28,503 bases of DNA from JANOQP01 sp044227705 (GTDB taxonomy: Bacteria > Bacteroidota > Bacteroidia > Chitinophagales > Saprospiraceae). Made by a program: the position numbers and the translations under genes. This document shows, one piece after another, positions 15,969-26,500 of the stretch (position 1 is its first letter; each line of letters opens with the position of its first letter). The notes under the pieces are model-generated. The model had not been told where the DNA came from and did no database searches. It saw only the letters and a list, made by a program, of their open reading frames with translations. Location of the stretch: positions 1-28,503 of the forward strand of contig JBGAWE010000027.1 of NCBI GenBank assembly GCA_044227705.1, read 5' to 3'.

Positions 15969-16718
15969 ATGAGGAAGCTCACCGTCGACATCGGCAACAC
16001 GCGGCTCAAGGCGGCCATCTTCGATGGAAAAAGACCGGCCGGGCAAGCGGTTTTCGAGCGGCCGTCGTTTGGGGGGCTGGCAGGTTGGCTGGCGGGTTTT
16101 CCGCCCGTCGACGGGTGCATCGTCTCGAACGTCGGCGGGGAGGAGGCGGAAATCATGGCCTTTTTGCAAAGGCCGTTTTTCCTCGAACTCGGCCCAGCGA
16201 CTCGGCTCCCTTTCGTCGTGAAGTACAAAACCCCGCAGACGCTCGGCAAAGACCGGCTGGCGGCGGTGGCCGGGGCGCAGGCCCTTTTCACCGGCCGAGA
16301 CTGCCTCGTCATCGACGCCGGGACCTGCCTAAAGTTCGATCTGCTGACCGGCGACGGCGACCATCTCGGCGGCAACATCGCCCCCGGCGCGAGGATGCGC
16401 CTCCGGGCGATGCACGAGCAGACGGCCCGCCTGCCGCTCGTCGAAATGGCCTGGCCGGAAAGCGAGATTGGCGACTCAACGGAGGCCGCGCTGCAAAACG
16501 GCGGCCTGCTCGGGATGCTTTTTGAAATCAGGGCGATGGCGGCTTTCTGCCGGAAGCGATGGCCGCGATTGACGGTCGTTTTGACGGGCGGCGACGCGGA
16601 GTTTTTTTTCAAGAGACTGAAAATCAAGGGGTTGCGACTGGAAAAAGATCTCGTGGCCGTCGGACTGGCGGCCATCCTCGACCACAACTTTGAACTTGGA
16701 ACATCCCAGAAGGGATAA
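15969..16718 (+). CDS. coaX: Type III pantothenate kinase
   Basis: 249 residues from the ATG at 15969. An open extension back to 15828 has no family resemblance, and the kinase begins exactly with the phosphate-binding strand DIGNT at residues 7-11. Further hallmarks are YKTPQTLGKDRLAA (Tyr and GxDR region that binds pantothenate), VIDAGTCLKFDLL (second phosphate motif with catalytic Asp) and GGNIAPGARMRLRAMHEQTARLP. It phosphorylates pantothenate, the first step of coenzyme A synthesis, in the cytosol and usually needs a monovalent cation. Length is normal. The next gene starts 9 nt downstream, so they are probably co-transcribed. Confidence 0.95.
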   Translation: MRKLTVDIGNTRLKAAIFDGKRPAGQAVFERPSFGGLAGWLAGFPPVDGCIVSNVGGEEAEIMAFLQRPFFLELGPATRLPFVVKYKTPQTLGKDRLAAVAGAQALFTGRDCLVIDAGTCLKFDLLTGDGDHLGGNIAPGARMRLRAMHEQTARLPLVEMAWPESEIGDSTEAALQNGGLLGMLFEIRAMAAFCRKRWPRLTVVLTGGDAEFFFKRLKIKGLRLEKDLVAVGLAAILDHNFELGTSQKG

Positions 16719-16727
16719 AAAATAAGC

Positions 16728-18101
16728 ATGCAAAAGAACCTCATCCTCCTCCTCGTCCTGCCCGCCCTCGCGGCCGCGCAGCCGCAGGAGAACAACCCCT
16801 ACTCGCGCTTCGGGCTGGGCAACCCGGCCTCGACCACCTTCGCCCAGCAGACGGGCATGGGCGGGCTGACCGCCGCCTTTGCCGACCCGCACCACCTCAA
16901 CCCCGAGAACCCGGCCGCCCTCGCCTCGCTGCGCACGACGGCCTTCGAGACGGGGGCCTTCGCCCAGCTCTCGCGCCTTCGGACGGACACCGACAACCTC
17001 GACGACTGGCGCGGAAACCTGACCCATCTCGCCCTCGGCTTCCCGCTGAAAAGCCCCATCAACGAGGTTTTGGACAAGGTGAAATCGCCCTGGAGCTATG
17101 GGATGGGCTTCTTCCTCTCGCCTTACACGACGCTTGGCTACACCACCGAGCAGACCGGCTCGGAGCCGAACATCGGCGACTACACGACCGCGTTTTCGGG
17201 GACGGGCGGGCTGTACAAGTTCCGCTGGGGGTCGGCTTTCAAGTACAAGAACTTCTCCGCCGGGGCCAACCTCGGCTACCTCTTCGGCAAGCTCAACAAC
17301 GAGACCTGGACGCAACTGACCAGCCTGCCCGCAGACTCTTTCCCCGGCCATCTTCCCGGCTACCTCATCGACCGCAACAACGCGATCAACCTGCACGGCT
17401 TCACCTACAACCTCGGGGCGCAGTGGAACCGCATCTTGAAAAAGAACGCCGAGACCGGGGTGCCCATCGAAACGCTGACCATCGGCGCCTTCGGCAACAC
17501 GGCCTACAAAGTCGGCGCGTCGGGCGAGGAGCTGGTTCGACGCGCCCGGCTGCGCTCGGCCGACGGCATCCTCTACGGCGACAGCGGCACGAGCACCGGC
17601 GTGGACACGCTGGCGACGACCAGTTTTGATGGAAAGAAGGTAAAGCTGCCCGCCGAGTTCTCCGTCGGCGTGATGTGGACGAAGGTCAACAAGCTCCGTG
17701 TCGGGGCGCAGCTTGGTTTCGCCGGTTGGTCGAAGTACAAGAACGGGGCACTCGATTCTGACGACAAATTTGACGACTCTTTTTCGGCCTCCGCTGGTCT
17801 GGAATGGATACCAAGCTCGAAGAACTACGGGAGCTACGGGCGCAAGATGCGCTACCGCGTCGGCGGTTTTTACCGCAAAGACCCGCGCGTCGTCGCCGGC
17901 GATCAGATCGACAACCTCGGGCTGACGCTCGGCCTCGGGATGCCCGTTTTCCTGCCGAGGCAGGGGACGTCGTTCGTCAACTGGTCGCTCGAAATCGGGA
18001 AGCTGGGCCGCACGACGCCCATCACCGACAGCTATTTCCGCCTCGCGCTCGGCTTCACGTTGAACGACAACTCGTGGTTCTACAAGCGGCGCTTCGAGTG
18101 A
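16728..18101 (+). CDS. Outer-membrane beta-barrel protein, unknown function
   Basis: 457 residues. A signal peptide (cleavage near LAAAQ, residue 18) is followed by NNPYSRFGLGN, the usual opening of a family of Bacteroidota outer-membrane proteins, and by a GMGGLTAAFADPHHLNPENPAAL segment reminiscent of FadL/PorV-like barrels. The rest alternates short hydrophobic strands with Gly/Asn/Asp turns through to an aromatic C-terminus (WFYKRRFE). It starts 9 nt after coaX. A link between CoA synthesis and the barrel is not evident; co-transcription may be only positional. Substrate not inferable. Confidence 0.85.
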   Translation: MQKNLILLLVLPALAAAQPQENNPYSRFGLGNPASTTFAQQTGMGGLTAAFADPHHLNPENPAALASLRTTAFETGAFAQLSRLRTDTDNLDDWRGNLTHLALGFPLKSPINEVLDKVKSPWSYGMGFFLSPYTTLGYTTEQTGSEPNIGDYTTAFSGTGGLYKFRWGSAFKYKNFSAGANLGYLFGKLNNETWTQLTSLPADSFPGHLPGYLIDRNNAINLHGFTYNLGAQWNRILKKNAETGVPIETLTIGAFGNTAYKVGASGEELVRRARLRSADGILYGDSGTSTGVDTLATTSFDGKKVKLPAEFSVGVMWTKVNKLRVGAQLGFAGWSKYKNGALDSDDKFDDSFSASAGLEWIPSSKNYGSYGRKMRYRVGGFYRKDPRVVAGDQIDNLGLTLGLGMPVFLPRQGTSFVNWSLEIGKLGRTTPITDSYFRLALGFTLNDNSWFYKRRFE

Positions 18102-18170
18102 TTTGGCCGCTGGTCGGCCTTGACGGGAAACGTGGCCTCGCCCTTTCTTTTTTTAAAAATCTTCAACGAG

Positions 18171-18197
18171 GTGAGGCTGTCGGAAAACCCGCCTCAC
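18171..18197 (-). terminator. Weak hairpin between convergent genes
   Basis: GTGAGGC and GCCTCAC form a 7-bp stem with a 13-nt loop. On the minus strand a T-run follows about 8 nt after the stem, so it could terminate the gene ending at 18256. The spacing is poor for an intrinsic terminator. Confidence 0.3.
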
Positions 18198-18255
18198 GGT
18201 CGAAACGGCGCGGCCTAATGGCTGGGTGGCTGCCAATTTGTTTGCCAAGTCTCGG

Positions 18256-18756
18256 TCAGTTGAGCGCCGCGTTCGTTTGGAAAAACTCCCCGTTCGGCAA
18301 AAACTGCACGGTGAACGTGTGCCGCGACAGCGGGTCAAGCTCTTTCAGATTCCCCCTCCCCTCGGCGATGTAAACCACCAGTTCCGGCGTGATGTGGGCG
18401 ACCATGAGCGCGAGGCTATCGCCCGAGGCCCGCGTCGAGGCGATGACGCGCCGGGCGACGGGCTGCCCGTCGAGCTTGAACGTGGCGAGGAAATATTCAT
18501 AGTTGAGAAGCCCCGCCTTCCACCAGACGACGGCCACGAACTGCTCCGTCGCCCCGACCATGAAACAGGGGACGAACTCGGTGAACTCGTCCTCCGGCTC
18601 GCCGATGAACGCGGCGACCATCGCCTCCGTAAGTGGTTCATTTTCAGTGGAAAAAGTGTGGTGCGTGTCCTCGCCGAGGGTGGCGGGCAGCTCGATTTCG
18701 GGGAACTTGAGGAGGAACTCGGCAAAGGCCGGGCTGGGTTTGAGCGGAAGCGGCAT
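18256..18756 (-). CDS. Unknown soluble protein
   Basis: 166 residues with no signal peptide or membrane segment. Mixed alpha/beta character: an acidic N-terminal half (GEPEDEFTEFVPCFMVG), then strands such as FVAVVWWKAGLLNYEYFLATF and PELVVYIAEG. It resembles no enzyme family I can name. Divergent from sdhC, whose promoter lies in the shared 126-bp gap. No TAnnTTTG element was found on the minus strand. Confidence 0.7.
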   Translation of the reverse strand: MPLPLKPSPAFAEFLLKFPEIELPATLGEDTHHTFSTENEPLTEAMVAAFIGEPEDEFTEFVPCFMVGATEQFVAVVWWKAGLLNYEYFLATFKLDGQPVARRVIASTRASGDSLALMVAHITPELVVYIAEGRGNLKELDPLSRHTFTVQFLPNGEFFQTNAALN

Positions 18757-18816
18757 CTTTTTTTTCGGGCAAATTTCAATTCAACACGCCAAAGCCGCGA
18801 CCCGGCGGAAAGTGTT

Positions 18817-18847
18817 TTTGGGGAAGAAGGAGGGCTGTTTAGTTTTG
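18817..18847 (+). promoter_or_regulatory. sdhC promoter (Bacteroidota-type)
   Basis: TTTG at 18817-18820, 19-nt spacer, then TAGTTTTG at 18840-18847 matching TAnnTTTG. This is the best match to the sigma-ABfr-like consensus in the window. The -7 box ends 35 nt before the sdhC ATG. Confidence 0.72.
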
Positions 18848-18882
18848 CCCACCACTTTTCAGAAAACGAGAAATCAAGATTT

Positions 18883-19569
18883 ATGGCCTGGCTCACTCAA
18901 TTCCTCAACTCCTCCATCGGCGCGAAGCTGGTGATGTCGCTCACGGGCCTTTTCCTGTGCCTGTTCCTTGCCGTGCACCTCGCGGGCAACCTCCAACTGC
19001 TCAAGGACGACGGCGGCGAGGCGTTCAACACCTACGCCTTTTTCATGACGCACAACCCCGTCATCAAGGTCATCTCCTACGGCAACTACTTCTTCATCCT
19101 CTGGCACGCCGTCAACGGCATGAGGCTGTGGCTGGCCAACCGGTCGGCGCGCGGCGCGGTCGGCTACCGGGTCGTCAGCACGAAAAACTCGGGCTTCTCG
19201 GCCCGCAACATGGCGTGGTTCGGCATCATCATATTCGTGTTCATCGTGCTGCACATGGCGCAGTTCTGGGGCGTGATGCACTTCGGCAGCCTCGCCGAGG
19301 TGAGCTACCCGAGCTACCCGCACCCGGTGAAGGATCTCTACACGCTCGTTGCCGAGAGCTACCGCAACCCCTTCTTCGTGGCCTTCTACGTCGTCTCGAT
19401 GGCGGTCGTGGGCTTCCACCTCTGGCACGGCTTCCAGTCGGCCTTCCAGACGCTGGGGCTGAACCACAAGAAGTACACGCCGCTGATCCGGGTGGTGGGG
19501 ATGGCGTTCTCGGTGGTCGTGCCGGTGGGGTTTGCGGTGATTCCGGTGGTGAGTTATTTGAAAGGTTGA
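18883..19569 (+). CDS. sdhC: Succinate dehydrogenase cytochrome b558 subunit
   Basis: 228 residues from the ATG at 18883; the long upstream open frame overlaps the opposite-strand gene and the promoter and is not part of it. Five hydrophobic helices are visible. Candidate haem-ligand histidines sit within them: FLAVHLAGNL, FILWHAVNGMRLW, FIVLHMAQFW and FHLWHGFQSAFQTLGL, the last being a signature of the b558 (di-haem, menaquinone-type) SdhC family. It anchors the flavoprotein and iron-sulphur subunits in the inner membrane and passes electrons to quinone. In most Bacteroidota sdhA follows at once; here sdhA begins 979 bp downstream after a repeat tract and an orphan gene. Confidence 0.95.
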   Translation: MAWLTQFLNSSIGAKLVMSLTGLFLCLFLAVHLAGNLQLLKDDGGEAFNTYAFFMTHNPVIKVISYGNYFFILWHAVNGMRLWLANRSARGAVGYRVVSTKNSGFSARNMAWFGIIIFVFIVLHMAQFWGVMHFGSLAEVSYPSYPHPVKDLYTLVAESYRNPFFVAFYVVSMAVVGFHLWHGFQSAFQTLGLNHKKYTPLIRVVGMAFSVVVPVGFAVIPVVSYLKG

Positions 19570-19575
19570 GCTTCG

Positions 19576-19764
19576 GAGGTGAGGCAGTTCACCTTTTTGG
19601 TGAACCAGTTGGCTTTCGAGGTGAACTGATTGGCATTTTGACCTAACTAATTGGCCTTGGAGGTGAACTAGTTAGCCTTTTTGGCGAACCAATTGGTCAA
19701 AAAAGGGAACTTGGTTTGCGATTTCCCGAACCGATTGGTCCAAAAAGCGAACCGGTTTTGGGAA
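19576..19764. repeat. 21-bp tandem repeat, nine degenerate copies, in the sdhC-sdhA gap
   Basis: The period is exactly 21 nt across all nine units, beginning 6 nt after the sdhC stop. In the plus frame that starts at 19576 the units read like EVNQLAF, LVNQLAF, LANQLVK, with several stops. One minus frame reads NxFTxKA-like units with only two stops. The shared core is GAACYRRTTGG. Because the period is seven codons and never shifts, it may derive from a coding repeat, or be a 21-bp minisatellite. No spacers, so not a CRISPR. Confidence 0.85.
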
Positions 19765-19841
19765 AAGAAAAGTTGAATAGCCTTTTTATCGAATCACCAG
19801 CTGTTGCTGGTACCCTCGCCCACTGTATCTCGCATGAAGGC

Positions 19842-19863
19842 TGTTGGCGAAGACACTAACAAC
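19842..19863. repeat. Dispersed hairpin element, copy 2 (degenerate, inverted)
   Basis: GTTGGCGAAGACACTAACAA reads like the reverse complement of the element at 20458 with a few changes. It lies 17 nt before the orphan gene at 19880, so the gene is bracketed by two opposed copies. A separate 6-bp hairpin (ACCAGC-TGTT-GCTGGT, 19796-19811) lies just upstream. Confidence 0.55.
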
Positions 19864-19879
19864 GGCCAAAACTCGAATC

Positions 19880-20416
19880 ATGAAGAAATTATTGGGCATT
19901 TTTTTAATTCCTTGTTTGTCAATATTTTATGGACTTGGTGAAAGGTATAATTGGTGGGATAAACTAACCGGTAGAGAAATATTGCTTGAATGTCAAGCAA
20001 GGCTATCAAGTGCCGATGGGTATCCTAAACAATATATATTTGAAAGTCAAGAACCTGAAAAATTCAAAATACTTGAAAAGTTTATAGAAGATAACACAAA
20101 AAACCCACGAGTTCGTGAACTAAATGCGAAAAACAAAAAGCCTTCTACAATCACAGTTGATGGGGGAGGCATTAAATTATGGTCGACACCAGAAGAATGG
20201 CCGACAACTAAAAGAGTGCCTCAACAGGCTCAAATAATGTTTGTTTATGCAATCAACCAGCGTACCGAAAAAGGCATGGAATGGATAGAACCTTTAGACG
20301 ATAAGCATGTGTTTTGGGTTGGTTCATTAGAGGAATTTCAGAATCGATTACCAGCTGGAAACACAGCGATTCATTATTACTGTAGTTTTAATAAGTCTAT
20401 TAGGGATATTCATTGA
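19880..20416 (+). CDS. Unknown exported or anchored protein, AT-rich orphan inside the sdh operon
   Basis: 178 residues from the ATG at 19880 (a TTG at 19844 is inside the hairpin element and less likely). MKKLLGIFLIPCLSIFYGLG looks like a signal peptide or N-terminal anchor; a Cys at residue 10 is too early and lacks a clear lipobox. The remainder is charged and mixed alpha/beta (REILLECQARLSSADGYPKQYIF, HVFWVGSLEEFQNRL). Composition is clearly AT-rich, with codons ending in A/T (many AAA, GAA, ATA), unlike the strongly GC-rich sdh genes on both sides. It is flanked by opposed hairpin copies, suggesting late acquisition. No family recognised. Confidence 0.75.
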   Translation: MKKLLGIFLIPCLSIFYGLGERYNWWDKLTGREILLECQARLSSADGYPKQYIFESQEPEKFKILEKFIEDNTKNPRVRELNAKNKKPSTITVDGGGIKLWSTPEEWPTTKRVPQQAQIMFVYAINQRTEKGMEWIEPLDDKHVFWVGSLEEFQNRLPAGNTAIHYYCSFNKSIRDIH

Positions 20417-20457
20417 ACTACTAAAAATAGACCCGAAGGAGATTGAGAGATATAGCC

Positions 20458-20481
20458 ATTGTTGGCGTCCTCGCCAACAAT
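20458..20481. repeat. Dispersed hairpin element, copy 3 (perfect)
   Basis: A 10-bp perfect inverted repeat (arm ATTGTTGGCG) around a TCCT loop, in the leader of sdhA 67 nt before its ATG. Shares 16 consecutive bases with copy 1. No T-run follows. Confidence 0.75.
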
Positions 20482-20548
20482 CCGTCGCGCGAAAACCCTC
20501 CAAACCCCACCCCAAAATCCAATCATCAAAATAGAAATCAACTAAAAT

Positions 20549-22474
<1,926 letters not shown>

Positions 22475-22511
22475 GCGAGGCCTTTATCCGAAATCTTTTC
22501 AACCATTTTTT

Positions 22512-22940
22512 ATGGACGATTCAGACAAGCCACCCGTGCAAAACGACTCGAAAGACAATCCGCCAAAACCACAATACAACTACCTAGTAATCGGAGTCTG
22601 GGTTGTTGGGTTTCTGTTTTTCGCAAAACCAATCCTGAAAGGATTCGATGCGCTTTTTGTGCGAATTGATGCTCAAGTGAAGTTGAGCGAAGGCAAAGGC
22701 GAGTCAGGAATAAAATATGATTTCAATTCGGGGCAATCTCCAACTGGCGCAACTGGGCATATCAATGCTCCGGGCTATGTGTCTTTGAATGAATACGACT
22801 ATGGCCTAGTAGGCCAAAACCAGTACAGAAACAGAATCAATAATTGTGACCCCTACATTTGGAGCGGGTTGAAAGCACTTGGCTTTTACCTCATTCTGAT
22901 TTTCATAATCAGCTCTGCGCTTTTAAAACTCGCGAGGTGA
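22512..22940 (+). CDS. Unknown two-helix membrane protein
   Basis: 142 residues. A polar Pro/Asp/Lys-rich N-terminus (1-24), a membrane helix at about 24-45 (YLVIGVWVVGFLFFAKPIL), a loop of about 75 residues with Gly/Asn/Tyr-rich character, and a second helix at about 117-139. It starts 37 nt after sdhA and could be co-transcribed with it. Base composition is AT-richer than sdhA, hinting at separate origin. It does not resemble SdhB or SdhD, and no family is recognised. Confidence 0.7.
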   Translation: MDDSDKPPVQNDSKDNPPKPQYNYLVIGVWVVGFLFFAKPILKGFDALFVRIDAQVKLSEGKGESGIKYDFNSGQSPTGATGHINAPGYVSLNEYDYGLVGQNQYRNRINNCDPYIWSGLKALGFYLILIFIISSALLKLAR

Positions 22941-23016
22941 TTTGCCCTGAAATCTACGCTTGATGTTTGGTCAAATCCGACTACTCAACCATGCACTTCG
23001 CAAACTTTCAAAAGCA

Positions 23017-23238
23017 ATGCGCCGTCAAAAACTCCTCGCCCAAGTCAAGTCCAACGTCCTCGCGCTCGACCCGGGCGCGCGGGCCTTCCTCTACGGCTCG
23101 CGGGCGCGGGGCGACCACAAGCGGCTGTCGGACTGTGACTTTTTCGTGATGACGAGCTACGAGTTCGACCAGAAGAAGAAGGACGAGCTGTAAGCCAAGC
23201 TTTACTTCATCGAACTCGAATCGGGGCCAGTTGATTAG
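23017..23238 (+). pseudogene. Nucleotidyltransferase (MNT/MNTase-type) gene broken by a stop codon
   Basis: The open part gives 59 residues from ATG 23017 with the complete active-site signature FLYGSRARGDHKRLSDCDFF of minimal nucleotidyltransferases (GS...DxD). Such proteins usually pair with a HEPN partner in toxin-antitoxin or MNT-HEPN modules. The frame meets TAA at 23191-23193, but the same frame then continues as AKLYFIELESGPVD, which fits the expected next strand, before a TAG at 23236. So a nonsense change, and then loss of the 3' part, has inactivated it. No HEPN gene is present nearby. A functional 59-residue product is unlikely. Confidence 0.65.
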
Positions 23239-23409
23239 CTCCGTCAGGCGGGTGAACAGATCTTCCAAATTCATGGGACTTGCGACCGGATTCTTCCTTT
23301 TCGTGGAATCGAGAAAGCCATTCGAATCGAAAACGGCGGGCACCTGATGGTCGTGACAGAGGCCAAAGGGGTCAGTTCTGAAATAAATAAGCTGTTGAAA
23401 ACCAATTAG
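23239..23409 (+). pseudogene. 3' remnant of an alpha/beta-hydrolase gene
   Basis: In the same plus frame, between a TAG and a TAG, 56 codons read like the last part of an alpha/beta hydrolase: QIHGTCDRILPF (the strand and Asp of the catalytic triad) and IENGGHLMVVTEA (the catalytic His), followed by a C-terminal helix EINKLLKTN. No start or nucleophile elbow is present upstream; the sequence to the left belongs to the broken nucleotidyltransferase. This is the tail of a lost gene joined to another fragment. Confidence 0.6.
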
Positions 23410-23473
23410 ATACGCCGAGAATGCGCCGATAGAAACTCCTGACGGATCCAAGTTTCAGCAACAACGATTGCTT

Positions 23474-23512
23474 AAAATAAAAAAGGCACGCCCCCAAGCG
23501 GGAGCGTGCCTT
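23474..23512 (-). terminator. Intrinsic terminator of the SprB-repeat gene
   Basis: AAGGCACGC pairs with GCGTGCCTT (23483-23491 with 23504-23512), with three more G-C pairs inside after one bulged A. On the minus strand it is followed by six Ts, A and four more Ts. It lies 24 nt beyond the stop of the minus-strand gene. Confidence 0.88.
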
Positions 23513-23535
23513 CGTGCTTTAGAAAGCCGGTCGGC

Positions 23536-26500
23536 TTACTTGACAATCTTGCTCAACCGCACCGTCTCCACCGCGCCGTCGCCGAAGCGGATGCGGGCGA
23601 AGAATATGCCCGACGGGTAGCCCGACAGGTCGACGAGCTTCTTGGCCGTGGTGTTCGGCTGGATGGTGGTGGTGTGCAGCAGCTTGCCGGAGGGGTCGAT
23701 GAAGTCGATGGTCACCGGCTTGTCGTATTGCATCATGTTCTGGATGGTCAGCTCGCCCGAAGCCTCGGTAACGGGGTTGGGCGAGAACTTGATGCTGTGG
23801 TGGATATCGACGTGCATCGCCACCTCGAGGATGTCGGAGTACGTCACCTCGCCCTGCGCATTGGTGCGCTTGACGCGGTAGTAGTTCACACCGGCCATCG
23901 GCGTGTTGTCCGTGAAACGGTAGGCGTTGTCCGCCGTCGAGGAGTGCTGGCCGGGGACGATGGCGATGGCGTCCCAGCCAATCTTGTCCATGCTGTGCTC
24001 GAGGGTGTAGACGAGGTCGATGAACTCGGGCGTCGTCACCCAGGCCACGTCGATGGTCGAGCCGACGACCGTGCCCTTGACCGAGATGTACGGCGTCGGG
24101 CAGCCCTGCGAACCGGCCGGCTTGACGGTGACGGTCACGATGTTGCTCTCGAGATAGGCCACGCAGCCCTCGCGGCGGGCGCAGCGCATGAAGCTGCTCG
24201 TCTGGTAGAGCGGGCCGGGCTGGTAGTTGACCGAGGTCGCGCCGGGGATGGGCACCCATTGCGCGGGCGCGCCGCCGATTTGCACGAGCTGTAGCCACTG
24301 GTACTCGATGTTGCCCACACCGCCAAAGGGCAGCAGCGTGTTGTAGAGCTGCGCCGGGGTGCCGCCCTCGCAGATGGTCTGGTCGCAGCAGATGGAGCCG
24401 GGGCTGGTCACGTTGTCGCAGGCGGTGTGGATGCCGGCGTCGTAGCAGAGATTGTCGGGCTGCCCGGCGGTGACGGTGAACGGGTCGGTTCGGCCCGCGC
24501 TGTTGACGTCGCTGTCGAGGCAGTCGTTGTTGGCAGCGTCCTTTTTCGACCACTGGTAGCCGGTCGGAAGGCCCTGGAAGTAGAGGATGTAGCCGCCCGG
24601 CGGGATGCAGTCGAACAGGTAGTAGCCCGTCGCGCTGGTCGTCGTGGATTTGACGGTCACGTCGTCGGCGGTGCCGAAGTTGTTGTCAGCCCCGGCCGTC
24701 TGGAGTTTTACCGAGATGCCGCCCACGCCGTTCGTTTCGGCGGGGTCTTGATAGCCGTTCTGGCTGTCGTCGTACCAGACATAGTCGCCGATTTTGGCGC
24801 CCGGGTTGTCGGTGATGGTGACCGATTTCGAGGCGGTGCAGCCGTTGGCGTCCGTCGCGGTGACGGTGTAGCTGCCCGGCGCGAGGTTGGAGATAGTTGC
24901 CGTCGTGGCGTTGTTGCTCCACTTGTAGGTGTACGGCGTGGTGCCGTTGGAAGCAGCCGCCGAGGCCGAGCCGCCCGTCCCGCAGACGGCGTTCGAGATG
25001 ACGGTCGTCGTCAAGCTGACGCTGCCGTTGGTCGCTTGGATGGTGACGGAGGCGGTCGCGGTGCAGCCCTTCGAGTCGGTCACCGTGACGGTGTGCGAAC
25101 CGGGGGCGAGGTTGGTTGCGGTGGCCGTCGTCTGGTTGTTGTCCCATTTGAAGGTGTACGCCGGGGTGCCGCCCGAGGCGGTCGCAGTGGCCGAGCCGCC
25201 GAGGTTGCAGACGGCGTTCGTGTTGACCACCGCCGAGGCCGTCGGCGCGCCCTGCACCGTGATGGTCACGGAGCCGGTCGTCGTGCAGCCGCCCGCATCG
25301 GTCACGGTGACGGTGTGGGTGCCGCCCGCGAGGTTGGTCGCGGTCTGCGTCGTCTGGTTGTTGTCCCATTTGTAGGTGTACGGCGAGGTGCCGCCCGAGG
25401 GGTTGGCCGTGGCCGAGCCGCCCGTCGAACAGGTCGCCTGCGAGACGACGGAGACGGTGACGGAGGGAGCGTTTGTCGAGCCGGTGATATTGACCGAGGC
25501 CGTCGCCGTGCAGCCGCCGCCGTCGGTTACGGTGACGGTGTGGGTGCCGATGGAGAGGTTCGTGGCGGTGGCCGTCGTCTGGCCGTTGTCCCACTTGTAG
25601 GAATACGGCGTGGTGCCGCCCGAGGCGGTGGCCGAGGCCGAGCCGCCGCTGGTGCAGTTGGCCTGGGTCAATGCCGTCGCGCTGACCGTCGGGTTGGTCG
25701 AGCCGGTGATGTTGACGGAAGCCGTCGCCGTGCAGCCCGCCGCGTCGGTGATGGTGACTGAGTGGGTGCCGACGGCGAGGTTGGTCGCGGTGGCCGTCGT
25801 CTGGCCGTTGTCCCATTTGTAGGTGTACGGCGAGGTCCCGCCCGAGCCGCTGGCCGTGGCCGAGCCGCCCGTCGTGCAGGTGGCCGAGGAGTTGGCCGTG
25901 GCCGAGCCGGTGGGGCCGCCCGTCTGGTTGACGGTCGTCGAGGCGGAGCCGGTGCAGCCCGCACCGTCGGTCACGGTGACGGTGTAGGTGCCGCTGCCGA
26001 GGTTGGAGATGGTCGCGGTGGTGGCGCCGGTGTTCCATTTATAGGTGAAAGACCCCGTGCCGCCCGTTGCGCTGGCCGTGGCGGAGCCGCCGGTGTTGGC
26101 GCAGTTTGCGTTCGAGTTGACGGTCGCGTTGACGTTGAGGCCCGAGCCGCCGCCCTGAACCGTCGCGCTCGCCACAGCCGTGCAGCCGGAGGCGTTGTTG
26201 TCGGAGACGGTCACGGTGTAGGTGCCGGGGGCGAGGTTGGTGATGGTTTGGGAGGTTGCCCCTGTGTTCCATTTGTAAGAATAGGAGCCGCTGCCTCCCG
26301 ATGCGTTGGCCGTCGCCGAGCCGGTCGAGCCGCCACAACCGGCGTTGGTCGCCGAGGCGGTCGCGTTCACCCCAGGGACGGAGGTGACGGTCGCCGTTTT
26401 CACGCCCGAGCAACCCGTTTGGTCGCCGATGGTGACGGTGTAGGTGCCGGGGCCGACGGTGATGTCCTGCGTCGTCTGGCCGCCGGGGCTCCATTGGTAG

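Noticed and set aside
18226..18882. 219-residue N-terminal extension of sdhC
   Set aside because: Lies antisense to the gene at 18256-18756 and across the sdhC promoter; SdhC begins at MAWLTQF.
19576..19764. CRISPR-like array
   Set aside because: Units are directly adjacent with no unique spacers, the units are degenerate, and no cas genes are present.
23008..23451. 147-codon minus-strand open frame over the debris patch
   Set aside because: Its second half is the antisense of the nucleotidyltransferase motif, and the opposite strand gives recognisable hydrolase and nucleotidyltransferase sequence.
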